The position numbers and the translations under genes are program-made. The notes beneath the pieces were generated by a model that was not told the origin of the DNA, searched no databases, and saw nothing but the letters and a program-made list of their open reading frames with translations. Below, piece by piece: positions 11,680 through 22,320 of a DNA stretch of 64,000 bases. The DNA comes from Ostrinia nubilalis (Eukaryota; Arthropoda; Insecta; Lepidoptera; Crambidae): assembly GCF_963855985.1 (NCBI RefSeq), contig NC_087092.1, positions 17,422,001 to 17,486,000 on the forward strand, written 5' to 3'. The first letter of the stretch is position 1. Each line of letters starts with the position of its first letter.

Positions 11680-12590
11680 ATGTTCCTTATAGAAACAAAA
11701 ACTACTCGACGGATTTTAACGAAACTTGGTACAATTATTCTTCATACTCCTGGGCAGGTTATAGGATACTTAGGAATTCCCACGGGAACGGGCATTAGCG
11801 GGAAAATCTTTTTGTATGAAAAATCTAAACCGCTTAAGTTAGACGCTTGAAATTTGGCAAGCAGGTACCTTAGTAAACTTAAAGCTTAGTTATAACAGGA
11901 TATTGCAAAATTCCTACGGGAACGGGAATTAGCGAGAAAAAACATTTGTATGAAAAAATCTAAGCTACGTAACATAGACGCTTGAAATTTGGCATGCAGG
12001 TACCTTAGTAAATTTAAAGCTTAGTTACAACAGGATATTGCAAAATTCTCACGGGAACGGGAGTTACCGGGAAAAAACATTTGTATGAAAATATCTAAAC
12101 CGCGTAAGTTAAACGCTTAAAATTTGGCATGCAGGTACCTTAGTAAACTTAAAGCTTAGTTACAACAGGATATTGCAAAATTCCCACGGGAACTGGAATT
12201 AGCGGGAAATTCCTTTTGTATGACTGACTCACTGACATACCCACGCACAGCCTAAACGGCTAAACGTAGGCACTTGAAATTTATAAGGGACGTAGCTTAG
12301 GTACCGTAGAGGTGCACTAAGAAAAGAATTCCCGAAATTCCCACAGGAACAGGAATTACCGGGAAAATCCTTTTGTATGAAAAATCAAAACCGCTTAAGT
12401 TAGACGCTTGAAATTTGGCATGAAGGTCTCTTAGTAAACTTAAAGCTTAGTTACAACAGGATATTGCGAAATTCCAACGGGAACGGGAGTTAGCGGGAAA
12501 AAATATTTGTATGAAAAAATCTAAACCGCGTAAGATAGATGAAGGGGGTAAAATGGGATCCACGCGTACGAAGTCGCGGGCGGCCGCTAG
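11528..12590 (+). mobile_element. Non-autonomous Helitron with internal tandem repeats
   Basis: The element starts 5'-TCTATACTTATAATAAATC directly after a host A and ends GGGCGGCCGCTAG directly before a host T, the A|TC...CTAG|T arrangement of Helitron insertion. A (TCTG)n run lies at 11650-11680. Most of the body is a tandem array with a 135-bp period, for example matching positions 11851, 11986 and 12121, with a longer diverged unit before the copy at 12412. There is no Rep/helicase frame, so it is non-autonomous. The last 60 bp match the end of the Helitron at 39639-39932. Confidence 0.85.
11845..12530 (+). repeat. 135-bp tandem repeat array inside the Helitron
   Basis: Units share GAAATTTGGCATGCAGGTAC and then ACGGGAACGGGAATTAGCGG. 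Spacing is exactly 135 bp between three successive units and 291 bp (135 plus 156) to the next, whose intervening unit is interrupted by a diverged GACTGACTCACTGACATACC segment. Confidence 0.85.
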
Positions 12591-14950
12591 TTAATAATAA
12601 TTACAAAAATATAAGTTGTGAAACGAAAACTTTCTACAAATATATCTACAGTCTAAACACTATTTTTCCTAGTTTTGCAGCTTTCCACAACAATTTAATA
12701 AGTAAAATAATTTCATTGCTCTTATCGATATTCAAACCATCGACAGCTCCCGCCCTAAGCTCAAGCGCTGTGCAAGAAATCCTCTGTTGTGTTCTCGAAT
12801 TGAATTTAAACGTCAATGAGAAAAGAGACGCCGTCCAACAAGGAAAACTATGCATTAAATTATTATTGATCGCGTTTCTATTGGTGGAAATTTTTAAGTA
12901 GAACTAGTACCTACACTTAGGTAACCTACTCGTACAAATGAACAACTCAAGTGTTGTTATTGATTGATAAAAAAAATTTCAAACAGTAGTCATTTGTAAG
13001 CATTTAAATTAAACCTGTCATTGAACCTCCGTGTTTGTGGTGTAATGACCTCCTTCTAATTAATTGCAAGATAGACAGTTGCTCAGAAAGTTCAACTTTC
13101 TCGATCTGGAAGTCTCTGGTTTAGTTTCCAGTTGGGACATTGTTGAGGACAATGTAGGCTTGAATAAATCTAATGTTTGCAAATAAATAATAATTATTAT
13201 GATTGCATCATTCGTGTTAAATGTTAAACTGAGTATAATTATTATTATGCCTTCCCATAAGCCTAAGGCGGCTTAAATCTGCCACCATGTTTGGATGGAT
13301 TGGAAGATTCCCATACTCTGAAAGTGCTAAAATGCGTTGGTTATGATGACAAATTAAAGTACACTTCAGCTTTATAGACTCAAGTTAGACCTAATTAGGT
13401 ATAATTTCAAACAGAAAATATCTTATTTGATTGCCACTAACCGGCCCCCATTATAATTGGGGCGTCCCATAAAAATGCGTTGACAAATTCGACAAGCTTC
13501 TCGGCCAATTAGCCCGGCCAGATTTATTGATGCGCACGCGTCGATCTGGGCACGCGAAGTTATTTTGGGAAGGTAGAGGAACGGGTTGCTTGCTTAAACT
13601 TTGGTATCAAAAGGGATATTTCTAATTAAGCAATTGCATCTTTGAACAGTTGATTGTGGTGGTCAAAATAGGTATCAGAATAAAAGTCACGAATGACAAA
13701 AAAAATATCCTAAAAAAGGACTTATTTGTAATATTTTTAGTATTGGAGTGTAGCAAAATTGTGGCTTATTACATGTATAAAGTTGAATACTAGGAATTTT
13801 TGTAAAAAAATACAGTGTGATGTACCTACTTACTTATTGCCATTCTGGATCTTTCTTTTTTATAAATGACTGAACTCTACACAGTAAATATTATTCTGAT
13901 TTTGCTAGTAGGTATTTCATTTCATAACGTAGCCTCACTTGATGGTTCATGCACTAGAATACAACACCAGCTCTAGTTGCTAATTCTATCCCGCTAGAGG
14001 TTAAAGGATGGTGTCATATACGCGATCAAAGAAATGCTAAAACAATTGGTATGTTTTTGCAACTGTCCACTAAACGCCGAACAATCATCTATACAATGCG
14101 GAAGCCCAATTCTTGATGAGAACAATTGAATTATAGTATGTTTAAAGTGAAATATGGGCTTGTATAGCGCCGACCGCAAGTAGGCCATCAAAATATGAAA
14201 CGGCCGTGCTATATTTTTATTTATGGCAAACCGTAACGACGTTCGAGGCGATATTACTATATTTGTGAGCTTATTAACTAGTATAGTGATGGGTAACGTG
14301 AAAACAATTTCTTCTTGATCTTCTATCGAGTAACGAAAGACTTTATGAGTCACCAAAGACGTCTGACTTAACTCTATCAGGGTTAGGACTGAAACTGAAA
14401 GAATTTCAACATTTTAACCATTGGAGGTTTTTAGATAGTTAACAAAATGTGATACATTTATGATCGACAGTACCATACAGCTGATTTTCTTTTCAGAAAT
14501 TCTGAACCAGCCAGAATAAATTAATTTTTGGTTCACCAAAGGCTGTAATGACCTCGGAAGCTATCTTCAAATAGCTCATCTCTATGTATCATAACTTATA
14601 CTGTATACCTAATGCATTATTAGCACTACAGTCAATACCAATATACATATGTACCAGTACAATAAACAATGTATAAAAAGCAACAAAGTGTACAATCTGC
14701 GCCCGCACCTATAAACTTTGGTATGGCCGCGAATATGCGCGCGCGCAGTATAGCTCCACGCGCTGCCGATAGGGGGCGATATGCAAGTGCGGGCGCAGAC
14801 AGGTGAGCTCAATGTATAACTAAATAGCCCTTCTTATATAACTAAGGATGAATTTAATATGGAAAGTTCATGTTGATTAGAAGATGAACACGATCAAGTC
14901 AAAGATCTCAATTATTCAGAAACTAGTACTACCTATTGTTTATCATGAGA
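12591..14950. other. AT-rich DNA without a supported gene
   Basis: Open frames near 12540-12900 and 13994-14356 have AT-driven composition and match nothing I know. A small CpG-rich patch lies at 14700-14810. Confidence 0.55.
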
Positions 14951-15145
14951 CTAGCTTTTGCCCGCGGCTTCACCCGCGTGAAATTTAGTTTGTCACAGAT
15001 CATCATAAATTATAGCCTATATGTTATTCTGGGTTATAAACAATAATACTGTAAAGTTTCATTAAAATCCGTTCAGTAGTTTTTGCGTGAAAGAGTAACA
15101 AACATCCAGACATCCAAACTTTCGCATTTATAATATTAGTAGGGT
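14951..15145 (-). mobile_element. Short Helitron, minus orientation
   Basis: Read on the minus strand it begins near CCCTACTAATATTATAAATG and ends CCGCGGGCAAAAGCTAG before a T. The 5' TC is lost or mutated. It has the same general termini as the elements at 16122, 21081 and 50459 but a different body. It has no coding capacity. Confidence 0.75.
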
Positions 15146-15308
15146 AGTCAATATCCTTGTGTCGAACTTTTTAAAGTTATCACTTATCACACACACGGCT
15201 CTAACTGGTCAACCATTTAATGTGTCATCAAATCAATCTAAGAAAAGTAAAACAATCGCATCACACATAATAAATAAATAAATGTTTTAACCAAAAAAAT
15301 ACAACACA

Positions 15309-15510
15309 ATGAGGGCTATCGTTTTTATACTTAATAGTTGGCACCCCTGGCGATTGACAGGACCTTACTCTACAGTGGGGCCATCTTGATGAGTGCAAAT
15401 GCGATAGTCCTCCTACCACTTTAGCGCTCACAAGTTGGTGCCACTGTCTTCGCTACTAGCAAGTGACAGGACCTTACTCTACAGTGGCGCTAACTGGTGA
15501 GCGCCCTCAT
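15309..15510. mobile_element. Short interspersed element with ATGAGGGC inverted ends
   Basis: ATGAGGGC at 15309 and GCCCTCAT at 15503-15510 form inverted ends. Inside, GACAGGACCTTACTCTACAG occurs twice as a direct repeat (15356 and 15464). The structure suggests a MITE built from repeated modules. Confidence 0.55.
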
Positions 15511-15926
15511 TAAGTATGCCAATCAAATATTTTTTTGCTATATTCCTATTATATCGATAAGCTTAATGTTTGTGACATTTCGTCATTCGCGTAAAAGATT
15601 ATATTGTCAGATTATAAGATTTATTACATACTTCTTAGATTTTGAAATTATTTACGCATTACAAAAATGTGTTATAAAGAACAAAATTACACTGAAAAGT
15701 ATAGTCCCACAAAAAAAATTATACGTAGCTAATAAGTATACTATTTAAAGACTCCAGGCATATAAATAATTCTCATTTTGAGAGCCATTGACTAAGGAAT
15801 ATTGAGAAGTTTGAGAACCACTGTCTACGATCAGGCTTCTTTCGACAAATAGGGTAGGTGAGGGAGACAATGGCACACACAATCTGTTAGCTGTTGAATC
15901 TTTACAAAGATATCCTGATTTTCCCT
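15511..15926. other. No supported gene
   Basis: AT-rich DNA with an open frame on the plus strand that lacks any recognised motif. Confidence 0.5.
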
Positions 15927-16000
15927 AAGGGCTGATTTTTCAACCGTTCGACTTTTAACTGGAGAATATAAACTTTCATTTTGACTTTAAACTGTCAATG
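15927..16000 (+). mobile_element. Half copy of the foldback MITE seen at 10843
   Basis: TAAGGGCTGATTTTTCAA followed by ACTTTTAACTGGAGAATA matches one arm of the 10843-10994 element. The second arm is missing. Confidence 0.6.
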
Positions 16001-16121
16001 TGCCATTCACTCTATAAATAAGACGACTGGGCCTGTGATTGGACCAAATGGCCTAAAAGATACAAAAATAATAGAGTTTATGTATACGAGTAATACTGAC
16101 CTAGCTCGCACTTATTACATA

Positions 16122-16354
16122 CTAGCTTTCTGCCCGCGGCTTCGCCCGCGTGGAATTTTGTCTGTCACAGAAAAACTTTATCGCGCGCGTCCCTGTTTCA
16201 AAAACCGGGATAAAAACTATCCTATGTCCATTCCCGGGACTCAAACTATGTCCCTGCCAAATTTCATCGAAATCGGTTGCGAGGTTTAAGCGGGAAAGCG
16301 TAACAGACAGACAGACAGACAGAGTTACTTTCGCATTTATAATATTAGTTGGGA
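16122..16354 (-). mobile_element. 233-bp Helitron, minus orientation, complete ends
   Basis: On the minus strand it runs from TCCCAACTAATATTATAAAT to GCGGGCAGAAAGCTAG, between a host A and T. It contains a (CTGT)n run and a GTTTGAGTCCCGGGAA block also present in the copies at 21081 and 50459. The 3' hairpin arms CCGCGGGC and GCCCGCGG-type motifs are visible. Open frames in this copy have no protein meaning. Confidence 0.85.
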
Positions 16355-16395
16355 TCTTGTAAAATGTATTTCCTCTATCTACTGACTGAAAAACA

Positions 16396-16560
16396 GGCTG
16401 ACAAGGTGACTGAGTTTCTACTCCCAATTCTTATCAGCACCAGCCGATATGATGTCCCGAAGTAGTGGTAGAGTAAGCTATATTTGGGACGTGAATACGT
16501 ACCCGGGAAAGGGGCTATACTTAGTACATACTTACTATTAAAGTTTTTGAATTTGTCACC
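16396..16560 (+). mobile_element. Diverged LINE 3' tail
   Basis: GTGACTGAGTTTCT, then ATGTCCCGAAGTAGTGGTAG and TTGGGACGTGAA, align with the better-preserved copies at 4981 and 41550. It ends in an AT-rich tail near 16555. Confidence 0.5.
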
Positions 16561-16600
16561 TGTGCAACTACACTGGACCACAAAGAAAATATCCTCTTGT

Positions 16601-16842
16601 CGGCCGTTTGGTGTAGTGGTTCGATACGGACTACTATTCCGGAGGTTGCGGGTTCGATTCCCGCACAGTACAAACATTTGTGTGCATGAACATATTTGTT
16701 TGTATTGGACTGGGTGGTATTTACAAAAAAAAAGTATATAAGTATGTTTATATCCGTTGTCTAGTACCCATAGTACAAGCTTTGCTTAGTTTGGGACTAT
16801 AAGCGCAGTGTAAATGTCCAAAGATATTTATTTATTATTAAA
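16601..16842 (+). mobile_element. tRNA-derived SINE
   Basis: A tRNA-like head carries a recognisable A box (TTGGTGTAGTGGTT, 16608-16621) and B box (GGTTCGATTCC, 16651-16661), the internal pol III promoter. A body and a tail beginning TATCCGTTGTCTAGTACCCA follow, ending in a short ATTT repeat. The same tail, without the tRNA head, is inserted at 60160-60268. I do not call a tRNA gene because the acceptor stem does not pair. Confidence 0.8.
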
Positions 16843-19458
16843 AGTACTTGATCTAGCTTTGTAGACCTGTGTATTTAGGTAATTAGAGGTACAGTTGAAC
16901 CGATTAATTTATTATTACCCAGACGTTTTCCACAACATCGATAAGCTATCGACTAGTGTTGCGCCACGAACATAAATCAGCAGATAGCGATAACCTGAGC
17001 CCGAAATTATATATCAGTAATGTTAATATCATAAATATCAATCAACGTCAACGGGAGGAGTTAAATTAATACTTTTATGAATCCGGTGTCGTCTCCAATC
17101 AATCAGGGGGTGGCAGTGATTGATAGATGGCAGTCCACAGACGGGCGAAGCCGAGGGAAACCAGTTGTATTAGAGCAAAAGCCTTGTTTAAAGTTTTAGG
17201 ATTTATTTTGTAGAAGATCGAAAAACGAACTTTCGACATTTTATTGATACACCAATACCGATACGGGAAAAATGTTAAATACATCTGATGTAGAGACTTA
17301 GGTACATTCATATTTTTATTATTACAATTATATTGATCAGATTTTTGTATGACATGATTAATGACGAAAAAAGTCGTCAAACTAGCTAATTAATATCTAC
17401 CTTCATTATGTTAATTACATTACAAATCATGTTGATAAAATGTGTCTATGACGTTAAATGACTGCGCTAAATATGCGAAAGAAGTTATTTCTGGAACCTT
17501 AGGATGAGATAAGATTATTAATATAATTAATTGGAATACATTATGAGAGTGGTATTTCAATAGAGTGACAAGTAGGTACTTTGGACTTAACAACTTTTAA
17601 GTTTTAATCACTCGTACAAGCTGTAAAGAAATGTCGAAGAGAATTCTTTTATTTTCCCTGAAATAAAGCAAAAAGATAGTGAAACACTATACCAGTAACT
17701 TTTAACCCTCGCTGGCTCCATCAAAAAACAAGCGCAAATAAAAAATGCCCGGGGCAAAGTGTAACAGTGTACAAATCAATCCGGGCCACATCGACCCGTC
17801 CGGATTAGCCAGCGTAATGTGTGAAAAATCCGGACGCGATCATGTCCGGGCCGCCGCGATCCGTATTTGTCACCGGACAGACGCACGGACATCATTTTCA
17901 TTAGAGTCCGGAGCCGGGTCATTTGTACTAATGTTTAGAAGATACGATGGGGTCGAATAAGCCTTCCATCTTTTTTGGTCGCGGCAGGATTTTTAGGGTT
18001 GATGTGCCAATGTTTTTGGGGTTTGGCATTTTCCCAGGGGATGAACGTGTAATGACGTGGATGACATTTGTATCTTACTGTGTAGGTAAATATAATGTTT
18101 GGTAAAAATAAGATCAAATTAAATAAACACTCTAACAGCGTACAAGAACATTATGCAGTTTTTATTATTATGAGCTTTTAGGAATAATTTCCAGTTTTCG
18201 AAAAAAAAGTTAAAATGTCAATGTGTTGTTAACGTTTAAATACATATTATAGTCCTTGCCAACAGATATTGTAATGGCATTAGCAACAAATAGTTCGCTG
18301 ATATTTTGGTTGACCTTATTTTTCCAAAGTTGTAAGTGGGTGTAAACTTTATTGAATACAATAAAACGCATCTTGAAGCAGTTGCTACTCGAAGTTCTGT
18401 ACAGTTAACATGCTTGTATTATATTAGTGAAAGCAAATATTTAACAGCTTCATAAAACAGCCCTTAAAAAGTTTATTGCGTTTTAATAACAGAATTCAAA
18501 ACTGCTAACGAGGATTTAAAATTAATTAAACACTGACATTTCAAAGACATCAAGGGTTAAACTATCCATTCTAATAACATGAAACAAAACATTATGTTCG
18601 AGAGGGTCTTGCACATTACAGGTCCCACTATGTTACAAGTTTTTATTCAGTCGAAAAAAAATTCTTGTTATTTAATTTTATGTTTTATTTTTATGCATAA
18701 CAAAGCAGGTATTTGACCACAATCGCACATGGTGCGATTTTTTTAAAAGAGAAAAAGTTTCAATAAACTAAATCTTTATTTTATGACAATTGTGCCACAC
18801 TTTCGTATACTTACACGGAAGGAATTATGTCCCATTTATAGGTAGGGCATATGATGGGCCAAACATTCATACACACGAAGTCAATGTGTCATAACTTCTA
18901 GGTATCTACTTATAATATTGTCGTTAATTATTTTGTTTCTAAGGTAACTACTAACTATCATAATTTCTTACATATTAAATTAACAGTCAAACTTGACACG
19001 TGGTTTTACATAATTACCACATAAAGTTAAAAGGGCGAAAGTCGCAGATCTCATACATTTGTATGTTAAATTATAATCAATCATCTCCTCCTAATATCAA
19101 AGCGACCCCATTGAGAAAACCCACACAAAAATTATGATCGGAGCATTTTTACGATATCTACACCAATTAATCTATTCATAAATACTTTATTCTAATTCTA
19201 ATTATATAACGCAAGTCAATAATTTAGCGGTTATTTATATTTAATGTTATTCTTCGAAGAACAGGTTTGATATAAAAACGAAATTATTTTGAACATTGAG
19301 ATTCTAAGAAATTATTCTAATTATTTTTTGTAAATAAAAAGGTCTTGTGAACTGAATTTCAGGCTAATTTTAATCAGTTATATTGTGAAAGTAATTTTAG
19401 TTAAAAATACCCAATTACCAATATTATAATTAAATCATCTATGTCCGTGGGTGCCTGA
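16843..19458. other. No supported gene; CCGG-rich patch at 17750-17930
   Basis: AT-rich DNA except for 17750-17930, where TCCGG/CCGGA cores recur about five times and a GGATTA homeodomain-type site is present. Open frames there look incidental. It may be a regulatory patch. Confidence 0.45.
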
Positions 19459-19650
19459 CTAGTGGCTACCTGCGACTTCGTATACGTGGTTCCCGTTTTA
19501 CCCTCATAGGGGTTGAATTTTGCAAAATCCCGTCTTAGTGAGCACCTACGTTTTAAAAGGAACCCCCATGCAAAATTTGAGACCCCTAGCACTTGTAGTT
19601 TATAAGATTTCGTGATGAGTGAGTCAGTGACCTTTCGCTTTTATAAAAAT
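19459..19650 (-). mobile_element. Diverged Helitron-like fragment
   Basis: Minus-strand end is CCACGTATACGAAGTCGCAG followed by GTAGCCACTAG at 19462-19459. The body carries the GAACCACG and CAAATTTTGCATGGGGG blocks common in these elements. The 5' boundary is not clear. Confidence 0.55.
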
Positions 19651-19986
19651 AGAGCACGTAAATGTTGCAGCTTTTCATTGAAACTGTGAATAGTTCCATT
19701 TGATATAACATTTACAAATATTACTATGCAAGTAAACATTTACTTTGTACTTAAATGCGGTCTGTTCAAGCTAGAAGTTAGAACAACGTCAAAGGCACGC
19801 GAAGAAAACGCAGCGTCTATCAGCGCACAATAGGGACGTAACAAAAACACTTCTCGAAGAGACATCGTTAGAGAAGGCAATATAAACTGTCGATAAAACT
19901 CTACATAGGTGAACTAGATAACCAGATTAAAGAAGTGATTTGCTTATTGAATTAGTAAAATATCACTTTTTGTCATTGTGTAATTC

Positions 19987-20033
19987 CTTGGGAGAGGCCT
20001 TGGTCCAGCAGTGGACGTCATTAGGTTGAAATG
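19987..20033 (+). pseudogene. Remnant of RTE-like LINE C-terminus
   Basis: CCTTGGGAGAGGCCTTGGTC and the following CAGCAGTGGACGTCATTAGG encode a frameshifted LGEALVQQWTSLG-like peptide, the hallmark end of the LINE family found elsewhere in this window. Confidence 0.6.
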
Positions 20034-20572
20034 AAAAATGTCACTTACAGGACCATTGTGTTTGACTTGATCTAAAATGGGTGAGTTTAATGGATCACTT
20101 TACAAGACAATATGGTATTGGTGATTAACAAACTTTATTTAAATAATGAAAACTTCATTTTATTTTGTCACTTTCACGTACTTATTGGTTTATATGTAAC
20201 TTTTTTGTATCGATATCGACTCTATAAAAAAAATCATAAAAATAATTTTATTTTTGCAAGAAGGCTTTTAAAAATCACTTTTATCGACAGCTGTCCCATC
20301 CCTACCCTCATTCATGCAGCCTCTATAACGTGACGTTCGTATCTACCGTCTCAGGCATCAATCTTGATGTAATATGGACACGTATTCATGCGCCGTGACA
20401 TATCGATAATGTTATATTTAATGTATTTGTTCTGGAGAGAGGTATCGATGTGGGGAATCATACATAATGAGTAAAGATACACAGTTGTGTGAATAATGCA
20501 TAACCTTGACATGACTTTTAGCAAAAACAAGTTAATATGTCAACAACCTTTTTTAAGTTAATCGAAAAAGCT
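20034..20572. other. No supported gene
   Basis: AT-rich DNA; nothing recognised. Confidence 0.55.
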
Positions 20573-20696
20573 TAAGGCTGAGTTGCACCACCAAACTTTG
20601 ACCGTAACTTTAACGATAACCGCTGATTTTTGTATGGAGTTTGACAGATTTTTGACGTTTGTTACGGTCAAAGTAAGATGGTGCAACCCAGCCTAA
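20573..20696. mobile_element. MITE, AAGGCTGAGTTGCACC family (copy 1)
   Basis: Inverted ends TAAGGCTGAGTTGCACCACC and GGTGCAACCCAGCCTAA flank a core containing GGAGTTTGACAGATTTTTGA. About 124 bp, non-coding. Other copies lie at 21739, 31199, 37743, 46134, 48071 and 61002. Confidence 0.85.
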
Positions 20697-21080
20697 ATGT
20701 AACATATTTATAGCACTTCATAGAGACGGTATATTGTAATTGAAAGTCTTTTGCAAAATATCCTTCTCTGAAAAAAAATTTGACTCGAGACACCGCCATA
20801 GTCGACTATTGTGGTGACAAGCATATTTAGCTTACCACATAATATTAATAATTCTTGCAAAAACACATTGCTAATAATAAAAAAAATGTGAATCTAACCC
20901 CATTTCTTGTTTATATAAAAAAATATTGCATCCCTTTATAATTACTACAACTGTTTCTATACCACTAGCTCACAGTGGGAACTAAACTCAAACCGTCGCA
21001 GTGAACTAGCCAAGACAGTGCGAGTACATTCGTTCGCTTGGTGCGAGCACTGGTCATCCATGCACCGTCAGCAAACGCAA
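20697..21080. other. No supported gene
   Basis: AT-rich DNA with a slightly GC-richer end; nothing recognised. Confidence 0.5.
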
Positions 21081-21296
21081 TCCCAACTAATATTATAAAT
21101 GCGAAAGTAACTCTGTCTGTCTGTCTGTCTGTTACGCTTTCCCGCTTAAACCTCGCAACCGATTTTGATGAAATTTGGCATAGAGATAGTTTGAGTCCCG
21201 GGAAAGAACATAGGATAGTTTTTATCCCGGTTTTTGAAACAGGGACGCGCGCGATAAAGTTTTTCTGTGACAGACAAAATTCCACGCGGGCGAAGC
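21081..21296 (+). mobile_element. Helitron copy, 3' end truncated
   Basis: Starts TCCCAACTAATATTATAAAT after a host A and follows the 16122-16354 copy closely, but stops at CCACGCGGGCGAAGC without the terminal hairpin and CTAG. Confidence 0.8.
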
Positions 21297-21545
21297 AATA
21301 AAACCTTATTATAAAGTTAAAATAATTTATTGTTTCCGAAAAATAAGCAAATGACTGGTAGGACAATCGAATCAATAATGATTTAATTGGTTGGGCATAA
21401 GGTATGATACCTACTTTGTATTTTATTATGTATTACGCTGACTTTTCAGTGGTTTCACCCTCATCGTTGCTAAATTAACACAGCATCTTTGTAATGACTG
21501 TTTTTGTGCCAAATAAATAGAAAAAAAAAATCTTCCTGTGACCAA

Positions 21546-21697
21546 GATTAAGGGAGACCGTGGAGAATTGTTGTAGGTACATTGGAAATTTTTTGGAAAT
21601 TTTAACTACTAGCGAGCTCCCTGTTTGTTTTTTAGTTCAAGTTTCAATTGAATACGAAAATCGACCATGTCACAATTCTCCTTGGTCTCCCCTACGG
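21546..21697. mobile_element. Candidate MITE with AGGGAGACC inverted arms
   Basis: AGGGAGACCGTGGAGAATTGT at 21551 and ACAATTCTCCTTGGTCTCCC at 21672 are near-perfect inverted copies about 100 bp apart. No target duplication could be fixed. Confidence 0.5.
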
Positions 21698-21738
21698 TTA
21701 AAATAGGAGGGCAGTCTAATACTTTTACTTGAAAACTA

Positions 21739-21850
21739 TAAGGCTGAGTTGTACCTTACCTTACTATAACCATAACCGGTGTTTTTGTATCGAGTTTAAC
21801 AGACTTTAACGTTTGTTAAAGTTAAAGTAAGATGGTGCAACCCAGCCTAA
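21739..21850. mobile_element. MITE, AAGGCTGAGTTGCACC family (copy 2)
   Basis: Same ends and core as the 20573 copy, with a diverged left arm (GTTGTACCTTACC). Confidence 0.8.
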
Positions 21851-22249
21851 TAAAATGTTATGACAATTTCTTGAAAAGCCAATATTAAGTAGTTCGGAAT
21901 TAGCATATCACACCTGACGTATAAAACCCGCCGAAAGGTCAGCGATAAGTGATAACATCAGTAATTAACTTGCATAAATTATGAGGGCGCACGGCAGTGG
22001 CGTCGCCAAGATGGAACTACTTGAGCTTAATTTTTATTATTTTCAATAGATGTTATGTATCATCAAGTCTTATTCTTCTAAAAATCACAAAATTTTCTGA
22101 TTTACAATTTTCAAATTATAGTAATTAAAAATACCAACCAAATTGAGAATCTCCTCGTTTTTTAAGTCGGTTAAAACTTAGATAACCAGGGTGTAAAAGC
22201 TTCATGAAAAACTTGTTTTTATCGACAACGAGGAAGCTCATTCTCTCTA

Positions 22250-22320
22250 GTGAGATGTAGGCACCTCACCTGATGGAAAGTGATGATCAGGCCGAAGGTG
22301 GAAGCGATAACACTGTACTC
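22250..22320. repeat. Fragment of an interspersed repeat
   Basis: GGCACCTCACCTGATGGAAA followed by GTGATGATCAGGCC resembles a LINE-related repeat block that is common in Lepidoptera. It is recognised from memory only, without a second copy in this window. Confidence 0.35.

Noticed and set aside
12555..12590. Dense restriction-site-like sequence (GGATCC, ACGCGT, GCGGCCGC) resembling a cloning polylinker
   Set aside because: The same end occurs at 39899-39932 next to a different body, and a natural variant (GCGGGCGGCCACTAG) ends the 50459 copy. It is a Helitron terminus, not vector contamination.
16122..16427. Open frames on both strands around the Helitron at 16.1-16.4 kb
   Set aside because: Similar frames recur in the 21081 copy because the DNA is a repeat; non-autonomous Helitrons of this size encode no protein.
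16601..16680. tRNA gene on the plus strand
   Set aside because: A and B boxes are present but the acceptor stem does not pair, and a SINE body and tail follow.
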